64,000 nt of DNA from Pandoraea aquatica (GCF_902459565.1 NZ_CABPSN010000004.1:248001-312000), one strand, 5' to 3'. Positions 26,248 to 37,729 are shown, counted from the first letter of the stretch. Made by a program: numbers and translations. The notes: generated by a model from the sequence alone, not told the origin.

Positions 26248-26865
26248 AGCCTTATTATTGCCCCGCAAACCCTTTAGGGACAGGGCAGCGGCCAGACCGA
26301 CGGCGGTCCGCGCGTCGTGCCGTCGTCCGGTCGATATGTCGAGTGAACGCACTTTTGAGCGCGTAACAGATTTTTCTGTTATGATGCGTCAACTGCATTC
26401 GTGCGTCCGTCATCTTCGGATGTGCGCAAGGCAGTCTTCCGTGGCATGAAGCGCCCGGCAGGTGTTCCACCCGCCCGGCATCATCGGCCTACGTGTGGCA
26501 CGAAAATCACTACAGATGTGTCGCACGATGTGCCGACACATGTCACCTCGAACGCTTAGACGTTCACGCCGCCGTTACGACAAAACGGCTGGCCGTCGAT
26601 CCCCGAAACAGGAAGTCGCACAGAACACCCGAATTGCGCCTTGCGTGCGCATGACGGAACGCACCCGGTCCTTTGCCGTGTGCGACGTTCAGCAGCGCCA
26701 TCTGTCGTATGTCAGTCATGCTTATGTCGCATTACCGTCATATTGGGCAGATAGGCTGCGTGCACTTCACGGAAACATTTGTGCGAAATTGCACTCTCAT
26801 CACCGTAAGCCGATTCGAGAGGGATAGTTATTAGTCAAATTTTTTGCAGTAAAGAAGGATACAAA
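26248..26865. other. 618-base stretch without a convincing gene
   Basis: Holds a promoter-like element overlapped by a perfect dyad (26355-26385) and an inverted repeat ATGTGTCG (26516-26523) / CGACACAT (26534-26541). The final 50 bases before 26866 are strikingly A+T-rich (TTATTAGTCAAATTTTTTGC) and probably carry the promoter of the small gene there. One open frame (26462-26827) is rich in Arg/His/Cys and looks like chance. No tRNA or terminator seen. Confidence 0.5.
26355..26385 (+). promoter_or_regulatory. Promoter-like element overlapped by a TAACAGA-TTTT-TCTGTTA dyad
   Basis: TATGAT (26380-26385) is a good -10; TTGAGC (26355-26360) is a possible -35 with a long 19-base spacer. The spacer and -10 are covered by a perfect inverted repeat TAACAGA (26364-26370) / TCTGTTA (26375-26381), the layout of a repressor site. 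The next gene in this direction begins 480 bases later, so the transcript may be non-coding. Confidence 0.4.
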
Positions 26866-27099
26866 ATGAAAACATCGCAATACCAAGAATTCCAGTACAG
26901 CGTCCATGCAGTCGAGCGAGACAACGCCCGTTGGGACGCGTTCTACGAGATTCACCGCCCGACACAGCGCGGCATGGAAAAAGTGGGCGCCTATCAGGTT
27001 CAGAGCGCCTACGGTTTTGCCACGCAAGGTAACGCCCTCGACGACGCCGAACGCAATGCTCGCGCGGATATCGAACAGGGCATCGTCTACTACCAATAA
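26866..27099 (+). CDS. Small protein of unknown function (77 residues)
   Basis: A soluble 77-residue protein with alternating polar and aromatic residues (YQEFQYSVHAVERDN; WDAFYEIHRP) suggesting a small antiparallel beta-sheet, then a helical end (ALDDAERNARADIEQGIVYYQ). The ribosome site AAGAAGGA is strong and the upstream DNA is A+T-rich, so it is probably well expressed. No family recognised. It sits alone after a long non-coding stretch. Confidence 0.75.
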   Translation: MKTSQYQEFQYSVHAVERDNARWDAFYEIHRPTQRGMEKVGAYQVQSAYGFATQGNALDDAERNARADIEQGIVYYQ

Positions 27100-27250
27100 G
27101 GTCGACGGCCGCTTTCGCATTACCTCGTCCAGAATTTTCCCGAGCTTTCCCGATTCTTCCCCCATATCTGATGTGCGAGATGCTGGCATCGTCGCTTTGC
27201 GACGGTGCTATAGTCCGGCCTTTCGCACTGCAATGGCTGGAGAGTCGGTA

Positions 27251-27730
27251 ATGGAATGGATGTGCAAGTCGTTCGATGAACTGGGCAGCGCGCTGCTTTA
27301 CCGAATCCTCGCCGCACGCAGCGCGGTATTCGTCGTCGAGCAGCAGTGCCCGTATCAGGATATCGACGGTCGCGATCCGTATAGCCTGCATCTGGTCGCG
27401 CAAGTGCGCGACAGCGCGAACCCGGCAAGCGACCTGCGAATTGCAGCGTATGTGCGACTCCTGCCGCCGGGGTTGGCCTACGACGAAGCGTCGATCGGAC
27501 GTGTGATTACCGCCGCTTCGCACCGTGGCACCGGTCTCGGTCGAGAGCTGCTGGCGCGGGCAGTGGCGATTGCCGAAGCGCAATGGCCGACCGCTGCGGT
27601 GCGCATCGGCGCGCAGGCGCATCTTGAGGCGTTTTATGGCGGGTTCGGTTTCGTCAAGGCGAGTGAGCCGTATGACGAAGACGGCATCATGCATATTGAA
27701 ATGGTGCGCCCCGCAGTGCAGCCGCAGTAG
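27251..27730 (+). CDS. elaA: ElaA-like GNAT acetyltransferase
   Basis: A 159-residue GNAT-family N-acetyltransferase of the ElaA group. The group hallmark FVVEQQCPYQDIDGRDPYSLHL is present, followed by the acetyl-CoA loop with SIGRVITAASHRGTGLGRELLARAV and a C-terminal FYGGFGFVKASEPYDEDGIMHIEM. GGAGAG with seven-base spacing supports ATG 27251; ATG 27233 is an alternative. The physiological substrate of ElaA proteins is not settled. Confidence 0.9.
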   Translation: MEWMCKSFDELGSALLYRILAARSAVFVVEQQCPYQDIDGRDPYSLHLVAQVRDSANPASDLRIAAYVRLLPPGLAYDEASIGRVITAASHRGTGLGRELLARAVAIAEAQWPTAAVRIGAQAHLEAFYGGFGFVKASEPYDEDGIMHIEMVRPAVQPQ

Positions 27731-27856
27731 TGGCCGAAAGCGTGTTTGCGGATCGCGCAATCGCACGCTGATCGCCGCAGCAAAATGCAATATCGGCCGG
27801 GCCATCGCGCCCGGCACTACAATACCTCCCATCGTAGTTCACGCGTTTCCCGACAC

Positions 27857-29788
<1,932 letters not shown>

Positions 29789-29816
29789 GCACGCTCACGT
29801 CGTAACAACGTAGTTG

Positions 29817-29842
29817 GCGGCCGGTTTTCCGGCCGCGTTTCA
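29817..29842 (+). terminator. Probable terminator after uup
   Basis: GCGGCCGG-TTTT-CCGGCCGC (29817-29836) is an eight-bp G+C stem, but the tail is only GTTTC. A second small dyad (ACGTGAGC-AC-GCTCACGT, 29783-29800) overlaps the uup stop codon. The rest of the spacer up to parE holds the DnaA-box pair described separately. Confidence 0.5.
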
Positions 29843-30047
29843 TTGGGCCAATGGTCCATGTCATTCGAGCGCAGTGCGAGTGACAGTACAATAGGCCGCG
29901 ATTCATCGGGCGCGATGGGCCCGCCGTCTGTCGGCAGGCATCGTGCGCACCCGAAGTGCCATTCGAAGTGCCCATTATGTGGGCGCCGCAACACAAGTCG
30001 TTGATCCGGCGTCACTTTTGTCATGTGTTAATGGGTTTTCCCCGTGG

Positions 30048-30070
30048 TTGTCCACAGGAAATGTGGATAA
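30048..30070. promoter_or_regulatory. Paired inverted DnaA-box motifs upstream of parE
   Basis: TTGTCCACA (30048-30056) is followed after five bases by TGTGGATAA (30062-30070), the reverse complement of the perfect DnaA box TTATCCACA. The two sites face each other and end 33 bases before the parE ATG. Such boxes bind DnaA at origins and at DnaA-regulated promoters. The matches are seen directly; control of parE by DnaA is inference. Confidence 0.6.
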
Positions 30071-30103
30071 GCGCCGGGCGTCGTACCCCAATTCAGTCAC
30101 GCT

Positions 30104-32083
30104 ATGTCGAAAAAAAATACGCCTGCCCAGTACAGCGAAGCGTCCATCAAGGTCCTGAAGGGCCTTGAGCCGGTCAAGCAGCGCCCGGGCATGTACACCC
30201 GCACCGAGAATCCGCTGCACATCATTCAGGAAGTCATCGACAACGCTTCGGACGAAGCGCTGGGCGGTTACGGCAAGCAGATTCTCGTCACCCTGAACAA
30301 AGACGGTTCGGTCAGCGTCGAGGACGATGGCCGTGGCATTCCTGTCGGCATTCACCCGGAAGAGGGTGTGCCGGTGGTCGAAATCGTGTTCACGCGCCTG
30401 CACGCAGGTGGCAAGTTCGATAAGGCCGCTGGCGGCGCTTATACCTTCTCCGGCGGCTTGCACGGCGTTGGCGTGTCGGTGACGAATGCGCTGGCGACCC
30501 GACTGGCCGTGACGGTCTGGCGCGACGGTCAAGTTTCGGAACTCGAATTCGCTGACGGCGGCAACGTCAACGTGGCGCTTCATTCACGTGCGTCGCAGCG
30601 CGGCGAGAAGAAGAGTGGCACGCGCGTGACCGTCTGGCCGGATGCCAAGTACTTCGACAGCCCGGCATTGCCGCTGGGCGAACTGCAACGTCTGCTGCGC
30701 TCGAAAGCGGTGCTGCTGCCGGGCGTGCGCGTCACGCTGCGTCAGGAAAAGAACGGCGAAGAACAGACGTGGTTCTACGAGCACGGCCTGCGGGGCTATC
30801 TCGTCGAGTCGCTGGGCGGTGCAGAGCCGCTGATTCCGCTCTTCGAAGGCGAGCGCTTTGCCGAGGGCGACGAAGACAGCTTTGCCGAAGGCGAAGGCGC
30901 TGCATGGGTCGTGGCCTGGACGGAAGATGGTGCGCAGGTCCGCGAGTCCTACGTCAACCTGATTCCGACGCCTGCCGGCGGCACCCACGAATCGGGGCTG
31001 CGTGAAGGCTTGTTCCAGGCGGTGCGCGGCTTTATCGAATTGCACAACCTTCAGCCCAAGGGCGTGAAGTTGTTGCCGGAAGATGTGTTCTCCCGCGTGT
31101 CGTTCGTGCTCTCCGCGAAGGTGCTCGATCCGCAGTTCCAGGGGCAGATCAAGGAGCGTCTGAACAGTCGCGACGCCGTGCGACTCGTGTCATCGTTCAC
31201 GCGTCCCGCGCTGGAGTTGTGGCTCAATCATCATGTCGAGCACGGCAAGAAGCTCGCAGAACTCGTGATTCGTCAGGCACAAGCCCGTACGCGCGCCGGC
31301 CAGAAGATCGAGAAGAAAAAGAGTTCTGGCGTGGCCGTTTTGCCGGGCAAACTGACCGACTGCGAGACGGAAGACATCACCCGAAACGAACTGTTCCTGG
31401 TCGAGGGCGACTCGGCCGGCGGCTCGGCGAAGATGGGCCGCGACAAGGAGTTTCAGGCGATTCTGCCGCTGCGCGGCAAGGTTCTCAATACATGGGAGAC
31501 CGAGCGCGATCGCCTGTTTGCCAACAATGAAGTGCACGACATCGCGGTCGCGATCGGCGTCGACCCGCACGGTGCGAACGACACGCCCGATCTGTCCAAT
31601 CTGCGTTACGGCAAGATCTGTATCCTCTCCGATGCCGACGTCGACGGTTCGCACATTCAGGTGCTGCTGCTGACGCTGTTCTTCCGTCACTTCCCGCAAC
31701 TCATCGCGACGGGGCACGTGTACGTGGCGCGTCCGCCGCTGTATCGCGTCGATGCGCCTGCACGTGGCAAGAAGCCGGCACAGAAGCTCTACGCGCTGGA
31801 CGAAGGCGAACTCGAAGCGATTCTCGACAAGCTGCGCAAGGACGGCGTGCGCGAAACCGCATGGTCGATCAGCCGCTTCAAGGGCCTGGGCGAAATGAGT
31901 GCCGAACAGCTTTGGGAAACGACGATGAATCCCGATACGCGTCGTCTGAGCCCGGTGGCGCTCGGCCATCTGGATTTCGACGCAACCGTGGCACGCATGA
32001 ACATGCTCATGGGCAAGGGCGAGGCGGCACAACGCCGTAGCTGGCTCGAAGCCAAGGGCAATGAAGTGGAAGCCGACATCTGA
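30104..32083 (+). CDS. parE: DNA topoisomerase IV subunit B
   Basis: A 659-residue type IIA topoisomerase ATPase subunit; with ParC it decatenates daughter chromosomes. GHKL ATPase motifs: EVIDNASDEALGGYG (catalytic Glu), VEDDGRGIPVGIH and GLHGVGVSVTNALA. TOPRIM: LVEGDSAGGSAKMGRDKEFQAILPLRGKVLNTWE and LSDADVDGSHIQVLLLTLFFRHF. The C-terminal RFKGLGEMSAEQLWETTMNPDTR is typical and its length distinguishes it from the longer GyrB. The partner parC lies 1.76 kb downstream. Paired DnaA boxes precede it. Confidence 0.96.
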   Translation: MSKKNTPAQYSEASIKVLKGLEPVKQRPGMYTRTENPLHIIQEVIDNASDEALGGYGKQILVTLNKDGSVSVEDDGRGIPVGIHPEEGVPVVEIVFTRLHAGGKFDKAAGGAYTFSGGLHGVGVSVTNALATRLAVTVWRDGQVSELEFADGGNVNVALHSRASQRGEKKSGTRVTVWPDAKYFDSPALPLGELQRLLRSKAVLLPGVRVTLRQEKNGEEQTWFYEHGLRGYLVESLGGAEPLIPLFEGERFAEGDEDSFAEGEGAAWVVAWTEDGAQVRESYVNLIPTPAGGTHESGLREGLFQAVRGFIELHNLQPKGVKLLPEDVFSRVSFVLSAKVLDPQFQGQIKERLNSRDAVRLVSSFTRPALELWLNHHVEHGKKLAELVIRQAQARTRAGQKIEKKKSSGVAVLPGKLTDCETEDITRNELFLVEGDSAGGSAKMGRDKEFQAILPLRGKVLNTWETERDRLFANNEVHDIAVAIGVDPHGANDTPDLSNLRYGKICILSDADVDGSHIQVLLLTLFFRHFPQLIATGHVYVARPPLYRVDAPARGKKPAQKLYALDEGELEAILDKLRKDGVRETAWSISRFKGLGEMSAEQLWETTMNPDTRRLSPVALGHLDFDATVARMNMLMGKGEAAQRRSWLEAKGNEVEADI

Positions 32084-32233
32084 GCCTGACAACACGGGAA
32101 GGACCGAGGGCACGGCGTCGGGACTGCATCTACAGTACTTGAATCGTAGCGAAGTCGCGCTCACGCAGGGCAAACCAGCGTGAGCGCTCACATAGTGGGA
32201 TAATCCACCCTTCACCCTTCCGGGAGTCGCGTT

Positions 32234-32653
32234 ATGTTGCGTTCTATGCGTTGCATTTTCGTGCCGATGTTGCTTGCCAGCGCAAGCGCCACCGTCTTGG
32301 CACAGTCGGCCCAGCCGCGCGTCTTCTTCGTTGCCCCTGCGGACGGCGCAACGGTGTCCAATCCGGTAAAGGTCCAGTTCGGCGTCGAAGGCATGACGAT
32401 CAAACCGGCGGGCGAGGTATCGCCCAATACCGGTCATCACCATCTCATCATCGACGGCGATTCGATTCCGGCAGGTCAGGTCGTTCCTACCGACGACAGC
32501 CACCTGCATTTCGGCAAAGGTCAGACCGAAACGAGCGTCAATCTGACGCCGGGCGATCACAAGTTGACGATGCAATTCGCCGACGGTGCACATCGCTCAT
32601 ACGGTCCGGCCATGAGCCAGACGATCACGGTGCATGTCAAAGGTCAGCAATAA
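32234..32653 (+). CDS. DUF4399 periplasmic protein
   Basis: A 139-residue exported protein: signal peptide MLRSMRCIFVPMLLASASATVLAQ then a small beta-sandwich with the DUF4399 pattern: PRVFFVAPADGATVSNPVKVQFGVEGM, TGHHHLIID, DDSHLHFGKGQTETSVNLTPGDHKLTMQFAD and a C-terminal VHV strand. The His-rich TGHHHL and SHLHFG stretches could bind a metal, but this has not been shown as far as I know. Its 3' end overlaps the transglycosylase gene by 20 bases, so the two are coupled. Confidence 0.88.
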   Translation: MLRSMRCIFVPMLLASASATVLAQSAQPRVFFVAPADGATVSNPVKVQFGVEGMTIKPAGEVSPNTGHHHLIIDGDSIPAGQVVPTDDSHLHFGKGQTETSVNLTPGDHKLTMQFADGAHRSYGPAMSQTITVHVKGQQ

Positions 32654-33590
32654 CCAGGTTTCGACGGCGCGGCGCCTGCAGGTGCTGCGCCGAAAGTTCT
32701 CACTGCGGCAACTCGCAGGGCCCGCGCTGGCAGCGATGCTGCTTGCCGCGACGCCTCTCGCGCACGCCGAACTCTATGGCTACGTCGACGAGAACGGTGT
32801 CGCGCATCTGGCGGCACGCAAGCTCGATGCGCGCTATCGCCTCGTGGTGGGTAATGGCGCTAACGGTGGCAGCGTCGACCTGCGCGCGCAGCAGCAGGGC
32901 GGGGTCGTTACCGGTGCAGACCGCTCGCGTCTTTACGACGCGCTGGCTCGACATCCCAATCTGAAAAAGCTCGCGCCCGTCATCGCGCAGGCCGCGCAGA
33001 AGTTTCACGTCGATGCCGCCTTGCTCAAGGCGGTCATCGCCGCCGAGTCGGGCTTCGATAGCGATGCCGTTTCTCCCAAAGGTGCGGTTGGGTTGATGCA
33101 GGTGTTGCCGACGACCGGCGAGCGTTATGGCCTGCGGGCCGATGCGCGCCGCACCGTCGCCGACAAACTCACCGATCCGCGTACTAATGTGCTGACAGGT
33201 GCCCGTTACCTGCGCGATCTGCAGGCGCGATATCCCGATCGTCTCGAACTGGTGCTCGCGTCGTACAACGCGGGTGAGGGGGCTGTCGCACGTCACGCCG
33301 ATCAGATCCCGCCGTATGCAGAGACGCGTGATTACGTCGCTGCAGTGCTTGAACTCTATCGACGCTTCAACCCGGAGGGGGCAGATGCCGTGCCGGGCAA
33401 TGGTGTCATCCGTGCGAGCGGGAGCGGCGGAAAGATCGGCAACGCGCGCGTCAACGGATCGCGCGATGGCCGCATCCACGTCATTCTGGGCGCGCCGCAG
33501 GGCCTGCCCGTTGTGCCTGCTAACATGCCGAACGCGACGATACGCGACTCGGCTGCATCGCCCCTGTCCGCACCACCGGCCACGGACTGA
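32634..33590 (+). CDS. Lytic transglycosylase, DUF4124-SLT
   Basis: A 318-residue exported peptidoglycan lyase. A signal peptide (LAAMLLAATPLAHA) is followed by a short DUF4124-like stretch (ELYGYVDENGVAHLAA) and an SLT/GEWL domain at about 115-250. The catalytic Glu is in AVIAAESGFDSDAVSPKGAVGLMQVLPTTGERYG; ASYNAGEGAV and a Tyr-rich end (YAETRDYVAAVLELYRRF) complete the fold. The C-terminal 70 residues are Gly/Ala-rich and disordered. ATG 32634 lies inside the preceding gene. It cleaves glycan strands to anhydromuropeptides during wall growth. Confidence 0.92.
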   Translation: MSKVSNNQVSTARRLQVLRRKFSLRQLAGPALAAMLLAATPLAHAELYGYVDENGVAHLAARKLDARYRLVVGNGANGGSVDLRAQQQGGVVTGADRSRLYDALARHPNLKKLAPVIAQAAQKFHVDAALLKAVIAAESGFDSDAVSPKGAVGLMQVLPTTGERYGLRADARRTVADKLTDPRTNVLTGARYLRDLQARYPDRLELVLASYNAGEGAVARHADQIPPYAETRDYVAAVLELYRRFNPEGADAVPGNGVIRASGSGGKIGNARVNGSRDGRIHVILGAPQGLPVVPANMPNATIRDSAASPLSAPPATD

Positions 33591-33844
33591 GGCGTCGGTT
33601 GACGTCGCCTCGCGGCGTCTTCGGATTCGCCTCCGAAGTCCTGAGTGTCTCTCGGTGTTCGGCTCAGAATTCTCCGAAATCCGCGTGGAATCCCGGCAAT
33701 TTCGATGGCCGTCGCTCCGAAATCACGTCTCGCTTTGCCATTCGGACGCGTTTTTGCCGAAATGTGCCGGCGAGCTTGGTATGATCTCGCGGTCAACGTC
33801 CACCCGAACTCTCGTCAAACGTTCGCAGCAAACCCACAGGTTTT

Positions 33845-36181
33845 ATGGAACAAGTAGAAGATCTCTTTACGCAACCGTCGGATGACGACACGCTAACGCT
33901 CGGCGCGTATGCCGAGCGCGCTTATTTGGACTACGCGATCAGCGTGGTCAAGGGCCGGGCACTGCCGGACGTCTGCGACGGCCAGAAGCCCGTCCAGCGC
34001 CGCATTCTGTTCGCCATGAACGAAATGGGCCTCGCGTCCGATGCCAAGCCGGTCAAGTCGGCGCGCGTCGTCGGCGACGTGCTCGGCAAGTTCCACCCGC
34101 ACGGCGATCAGTCCGCGTATGACGCGCTGGTACGTCTCGCGCAGGACTTCTCGATGCGCTATCCGCTCATCGACGGTCAGGGCAATTTCGGCTCGCGCGA
34201 CGGTGACGGCGCGGCGGCCATGCGTTACACGGAAGCCCGTCTGACGCCGATCGCCAAGCTGCTGCTCGACGAAATCGATGCAGGCACTGTCGACTTCGTG
34301 CCGAATTACGATGGTTCGACCGAAGAGCCGCGCCTCTTGCCGGCACGCTTGCCGTTTGTGCTGCTCAACGGCGCATCGGGCATTGCCGTGGGTCTCGCCA
34401 CGGAAATTCCGTCGCACAACCTGCGCGAAGTGGCCTCTGCGGCCGTGGCGCTGATCCGCAATCCCAAGATGGACGACGCTGAGTTGATGACTCACGTGCA
34501 GGGACCGGATTTCCCCGGCGGCGGTCAACTGATTTCGAGCGCTGCCGAGATTCGCGCCGCGTATGAGAGCGGGCGCGGCAGCCTCAAGATGCGCGCGCGC
34601 TGGAAGATCGAAGAGATGGCGCGCGGCCAGTGGCAGGCGGTGGTGTATGAATTGCCGCCGAATACGTCGGGCCAGAAGGTACTCGAAGAGATCGAGGAAC
34701 TGACCAACCCGAAGGTCAAGCTCGGCAAGAAGTCGCTCACGCCGGAGCAGCAGAATCTCAAGCAGTCGATGCTGGCCATGCTCGACGCCGTGCGCGACGA
34801 GTCCGGTAAAGACGCACCCGTGCGTCTGGTGTTCGAGCCGAAATCAAGCCGCATCGATCAGCAGGAATTCATCACGATGCTGCTCGCGCATACGAGCCTG
34901 GAGTCGAGCGCATCGGTGAATCTCGTGATGGTGGGCGCTGACGGCCGTCCGGGCCAGAAGTCGCTGCGCGACATCATCACCGAGTGGATCGGTTTCCGCT
35001 TCGAAACGGTCACGCGTCGCACGCGCCACCGTCTGGGCAAGGTCGACGACCGGATTCATATTCTGGAAGGCCGGATGATCGTCTTCCTGAATATCGACGA
35101 AGTCATTCGTATCATTCGCGAGTCCGACGAGCCGAAGGCTGCGCTGATGAGCGCGTTCAAGCTGAGCGAGCGTCAGGCGGAAGACATTCTGGAAATTCGT
35201 CTGCGTCAGTTGGCGCGTCTGGAAGCGATCAAGATCGAGCAGGAACTGACATCGTTGCGCGATGAGAAGGCGAAGCTCGAAGATCTGCTTGCCAACGAAA
35301 GCACGATGAAGCGACTGATCATCAAGGAAATCGAAACCGACGCGAAGCAGTTCGGCGACGATCGTCGCACGCTCATTCAGGAAGAGAAGCGTGCGGTCGC
35401 GGAAGCCCGCGTGGTCGATGAACCGGTGACGGTTGTGGTGTCCGCCAAGGGCTGGGTGCGTGCGCTTAAGGGGCACGGACTGGACGCTCAAGGTTTCTCG
35501 TTCAAGCAGGGCGACGCCTTGTATGGCGCGTTCGAATGCCGCACCGTCGATCCGCTGATCGCGTGGGGCAGCAACGGACGCGTTTATTCGGTCGCGGTGG
35601 GCCAGCTGCCGGGCGGCCGTGGCGACGGCGTGCCGCTGACGTCGCTGATCGAACTGGAGTCGGGTTCGCGTCTGATGCATTACTACGCGGCGTCCGGCGA
35701 TCAGCCGCTGCTGCTCGCGACGTCGTCCGGCTTCGGTTTCACGACCAAGCTCGGCGATATGGTGAGCCGTGTGAAGGCAGGCAAGTCGTTCATGACCATC
35801 GACGACGGCGCCGAGCCGCTTGCCCCGACGCCGATCTGGCAGGGTGCCAGTGCGGTCGCATGTCTGTCGAGCGACGGGCGTTTGCTCGTGTTCGGCATGG
35901 ACGAAATGAAGGCGCTGACGGGCGGTGGACGCGGTGTGACGCTGATCGGTCTCGAAGCGAAGCAGACGCTGGTGTCGGTCGTGCCGATCAGTGAGGCAGG
36001 CGTGACGGTGTACGGCGAAGTGCGTGGCGGCAAGATTCAGTCCGAGACGTTGTCGGGCGCATCGCTCGCACCGAACATCGGCAAGCGTGCGCGCAAGGGT
36101 CGTTCGCCGAATGTGAAGTTTGCGACGTTCAAACCGCGTTCGCTCGAGCCGGTGTTGCCGGCCGCGCCGAAGGCATCCTGA
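33845..36181 (+). CDS. parC: DNA topoisomerase IV subunit A
   Basis: A 778-residue cleavage-religation subunit. The catalytic tyrosine is Tyr128 in [11 protein letters not shown]. The quinolone-resistance region reads [15 protein letters not shown]: Gln89 stands at the position of E. coli Ser80 and Asp93 at that of Glu84. The tower and coiled-coil ([29 protein letters not shown]) follow, and the C-terminal beta-pinwheel is short, as expected for ParC rather than GyrA. It ends 11 bases before the next membrane-protein gene. Confidence 0.96.
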   Translation: MEQVEDLFTQPSDDDTLTLGAYAERAYLDYAISVVKGRALPDVCDGQKPVQRRILFAMNEMGLASDAKPVKSARVVGDVLGKFHPHGDQSAYDALVRLAQDFSMRYPLIDGQGNFGSRDGDGAAAMRYTEARLTPIAKLLLDEIDAGTVDFVPNYDGSTEEPRLLPARLPFVLLNGASGIAVGLATEIPSHNLREVASAAVALIRNPKMDDAELMTHVQGPDFPGGGQLISSAAEIRAAYESGRGSLKMRARWKIEEMARGQWQAVVYELPPNTSGQKVLEEIEELTNPKVKLGKKSLTPEQQNLKQSMLAMLDAVRDESGKDAPVRLVFEPKSSRIDQQEFITMLLAHTSLESSASVNLVMVGADGRPGQKSLRDIITEWIGFRFETVTRRTRHRLGKVDDRIHILEGRMIVFLNIDEVIRIIRESDEPKAALMSAFKLSERQAEDILEIRLRQLARLEAIKIEQELTSLRDEKAKLEDLLANESTMKRLIIKEIETDAKQFGDDRRTLIQEEKRAVAEARVVDEPVTVVVSAKGWVRALKGHGLDAQGFSFKQGDALYGAFECRTVDPLIAWGSNGRVYSVAVGQLPGGRGDGVPLTSLIELESGSRLMHYYAASGDQPLLLATSSGFGFTTKLGDMVSRVKAGKSFMTIDDGAEPLAPTPIWQGASAVACLSSDGRLLVFGMDEMKALTGGGRGVTLIGLEAKQTLVSVVPISEAGVTVYGEVRGGKIQSETLSGASLAPNIGKRARKGRSPNVKFATFKPRSLEPVLPAAPKAS

Positions 36182-36192
36182 CGGAGTCCCGC

Positions 36193-36645
36193 ATGAGCGT
36201 TTACGCCTTCAGTCTGTTCCTGCATCTGGTCAGCGTGGCCGTCTGGATCGGTGGCATGTTCTTCGCGCTGGCCTGTCTGCGGCCTGCGTCGTCGGAGCTT
36301 TCGCCGCAGCAGCGTCTGCCGTTGTGGGAGGCTGCACTCACACGCTTCTTCACATGGGTGGGCGTTGCCATCGTGCTGATCCTGCTGTCCGGCGGGCACA
36401 TGATGATGGGCATGGGTGGCCTGCATGCCCGCTGGCCCGTGCATGCCATGGCGGGGGTCGGCGTGCTGATGATGCTCGTCTTCGGCCACATTCGCTTCGC
36501 ACTGTTCCCGCGTTTGCAACGCGCCGTGCAGGCGCAGTCGTGGCCGGACGGTGCGGCGGCCGTCAACGGGATCCGTCGTCTCGTGATTCTGAATCTCGTG
36601 CTGGGGATCGTTGTGATCGGATTGGCGGCGTCGCTTCGCGGCTGA
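36193..36645 (+). CDS. CopD-like four-helix membrane protein
   Basis: A 150-residue inner-membrane protein with four membrane segments and histidines at helix positions typical of the CopD/YkoI-like heme or copper membrane family: FSLFLHLVSVAVWIGGMFFALACL, GGHMMMG, WPVHAMAGVGVLMMLVFGHIRF. GGAG precedes ATG 36193. It starts 11 bases after parC, so it is probably read from the parC message. Function unknown; a quinol- or heme-related role would be guesswork. Confidence 0.75.
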   Translation: MSVYAFSLFLHLVSVAVWIGGMFFALACLRPASSELSPQQRLPLWEAALTRFFTWVGVAIVLILLSGGHMMMGMGGLHARWPVHAMAGVGVLMMLVFGHIRFALFPRLQRAVQAQSWPDGAAAVNGIRRLVILNLVLGIVVIGLAASLRG

Positions 36646-36677
36646 TCTTGGCGGCTGATCCTGGCGATTGCCGTGAT

Positions 36678-37598
36678 TCAGACTGGCCGGGTTTCGTCGT
36701 TGACGGTCCCGGCCACTTCATGACACAGGGCGACGAACGCTTGCACGAGCGGACTGTTGTCGTCGCGACGCTTGCCCAGTAGCAGCGCCGAGTGCGCGTC
36801 TGGTTCGCTGAAGTCCATGAAGTGCGCGCCTTCGATCTGAATGCAACGCACGGCGGCCGGCAGTACGGCGACACCCAATCCACTTGCCGCGAGGGCGACG
36901 ATGGTCGTCGACTCGCGCGCCTCCTGAACGACACGCGGTGTGAAACCCGCGCGCTCGCACATTCTCCGAATCTGTCCGTCGACCGCCGTTCCCACGCCGT
37001 TGGGATGCATGATGAACGCTTCGTTGGCCAGATCCGCAATCGACACGCTGGCGTGCTTTGCCAGCGCATGTCCCTGATGAAGCACGACGACCAGTGCTTC
37101 GTCGATCAACGTCTCGAAACTGAGCCCCGCCACCGGCGGTGCGTTCTCTGCCTGACGGAGCAGGCCGATGTCCAACGTCCGTTCGATGAGCGCTTCCCGT
37201 TGATCCTCCGACGGTGCCTCGCTGAGCGTCAGCGTCACGCGAGGATAGCGTTGTCGGTACGTCGTCAGCACGCGCTTCATCAGGTTCGTCATGGGGGCCG
37301 ACGTTGTGAACGCGATACGCAACTCCCCGGCATCGAGCCCGGCGATTTGTTGGACTTCGAGACGAGCAGCTTCGGCATCGGCAAGAATCTGGCGCGCGCG
37401 TACGAGAAACGCGCGTCCGGCCGGTGTCAGAAAGACGCGACGTTGCGAGCGCTCGAAGAGCGGCACACCGAGTTCGTCTTCCAGCGCCCGGATTTGCATC
37501 GACAGCGGTGGCTGCCCGATGTTAAGCCGCTGCGCAGCCCGGCTGAAATGCAGTTCCTCGGCAACGGTCACGAAGTAACGAAGATGACGCAGTTCCAT
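36678..37598 (-). CDS. LysR-family regulator of the divergent MFS gene
   Basis: A 306-residue LysR regulator. DNA-binding domain: MELRHLRYFVTVAEELHFSRAAQRLNIGQPPLSMQIRALEDELGVPLFERSQRRVFLTPAG, followed by a normal effector domain. It is transcribed away from an MFS gene across 131 bases that are unusually A+T-rich (TTTTATATATAG, TTAAATATATAT) and should hold both promoters and the regulator's sites. This LysR/MFS pairing resembles E. coli ynfL/ynfM. Confidence 0.9.
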   Translation of the reverse strand: MELRHLRYFVTVAEELHFSRAAQRLNIGQPPLSMQIRALEDELGVPLFERSQRRVFLTPAGRAFLVRARQILADAEAARLEVQQIAGLDAGELRIAFTTSAPMTNLMKRVLTTYRQRYPRVTLTLSEAPSEDQREALIERTLDIGLLRQAENAPPVAGLSFETLIDEALVVVLHQGHALAKHASVSIADLANEAFIMHPNGVGTAVDGQIRRMCERAGFTPRVVQEARESTTIVALAASGLGVAVLPAAVRCIQIEGAHFMDFSEPDAHSALLLGKRRDDNSPLVQAFVALCHEVAGTVNDETRPV

Positions 37599-37729
37599 AC
37601 CTTAGGCCTCGATTGATCTGTTTTATATATAGAAATGAGGCTTAAATATATATTGGACGCGAGGTAACGGCAAACCTATCATTCGTCGTATACATTTCAC
37701 CCTTGGTTCGCGCGAGGCGAGCCAGCGTC

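Noticed and set aside
26462-26827. A 121-codon frame in the long non-coding gap
   Set aside because: Rich in Arg, His and Cys, with no good ribosome site and no family pattern.
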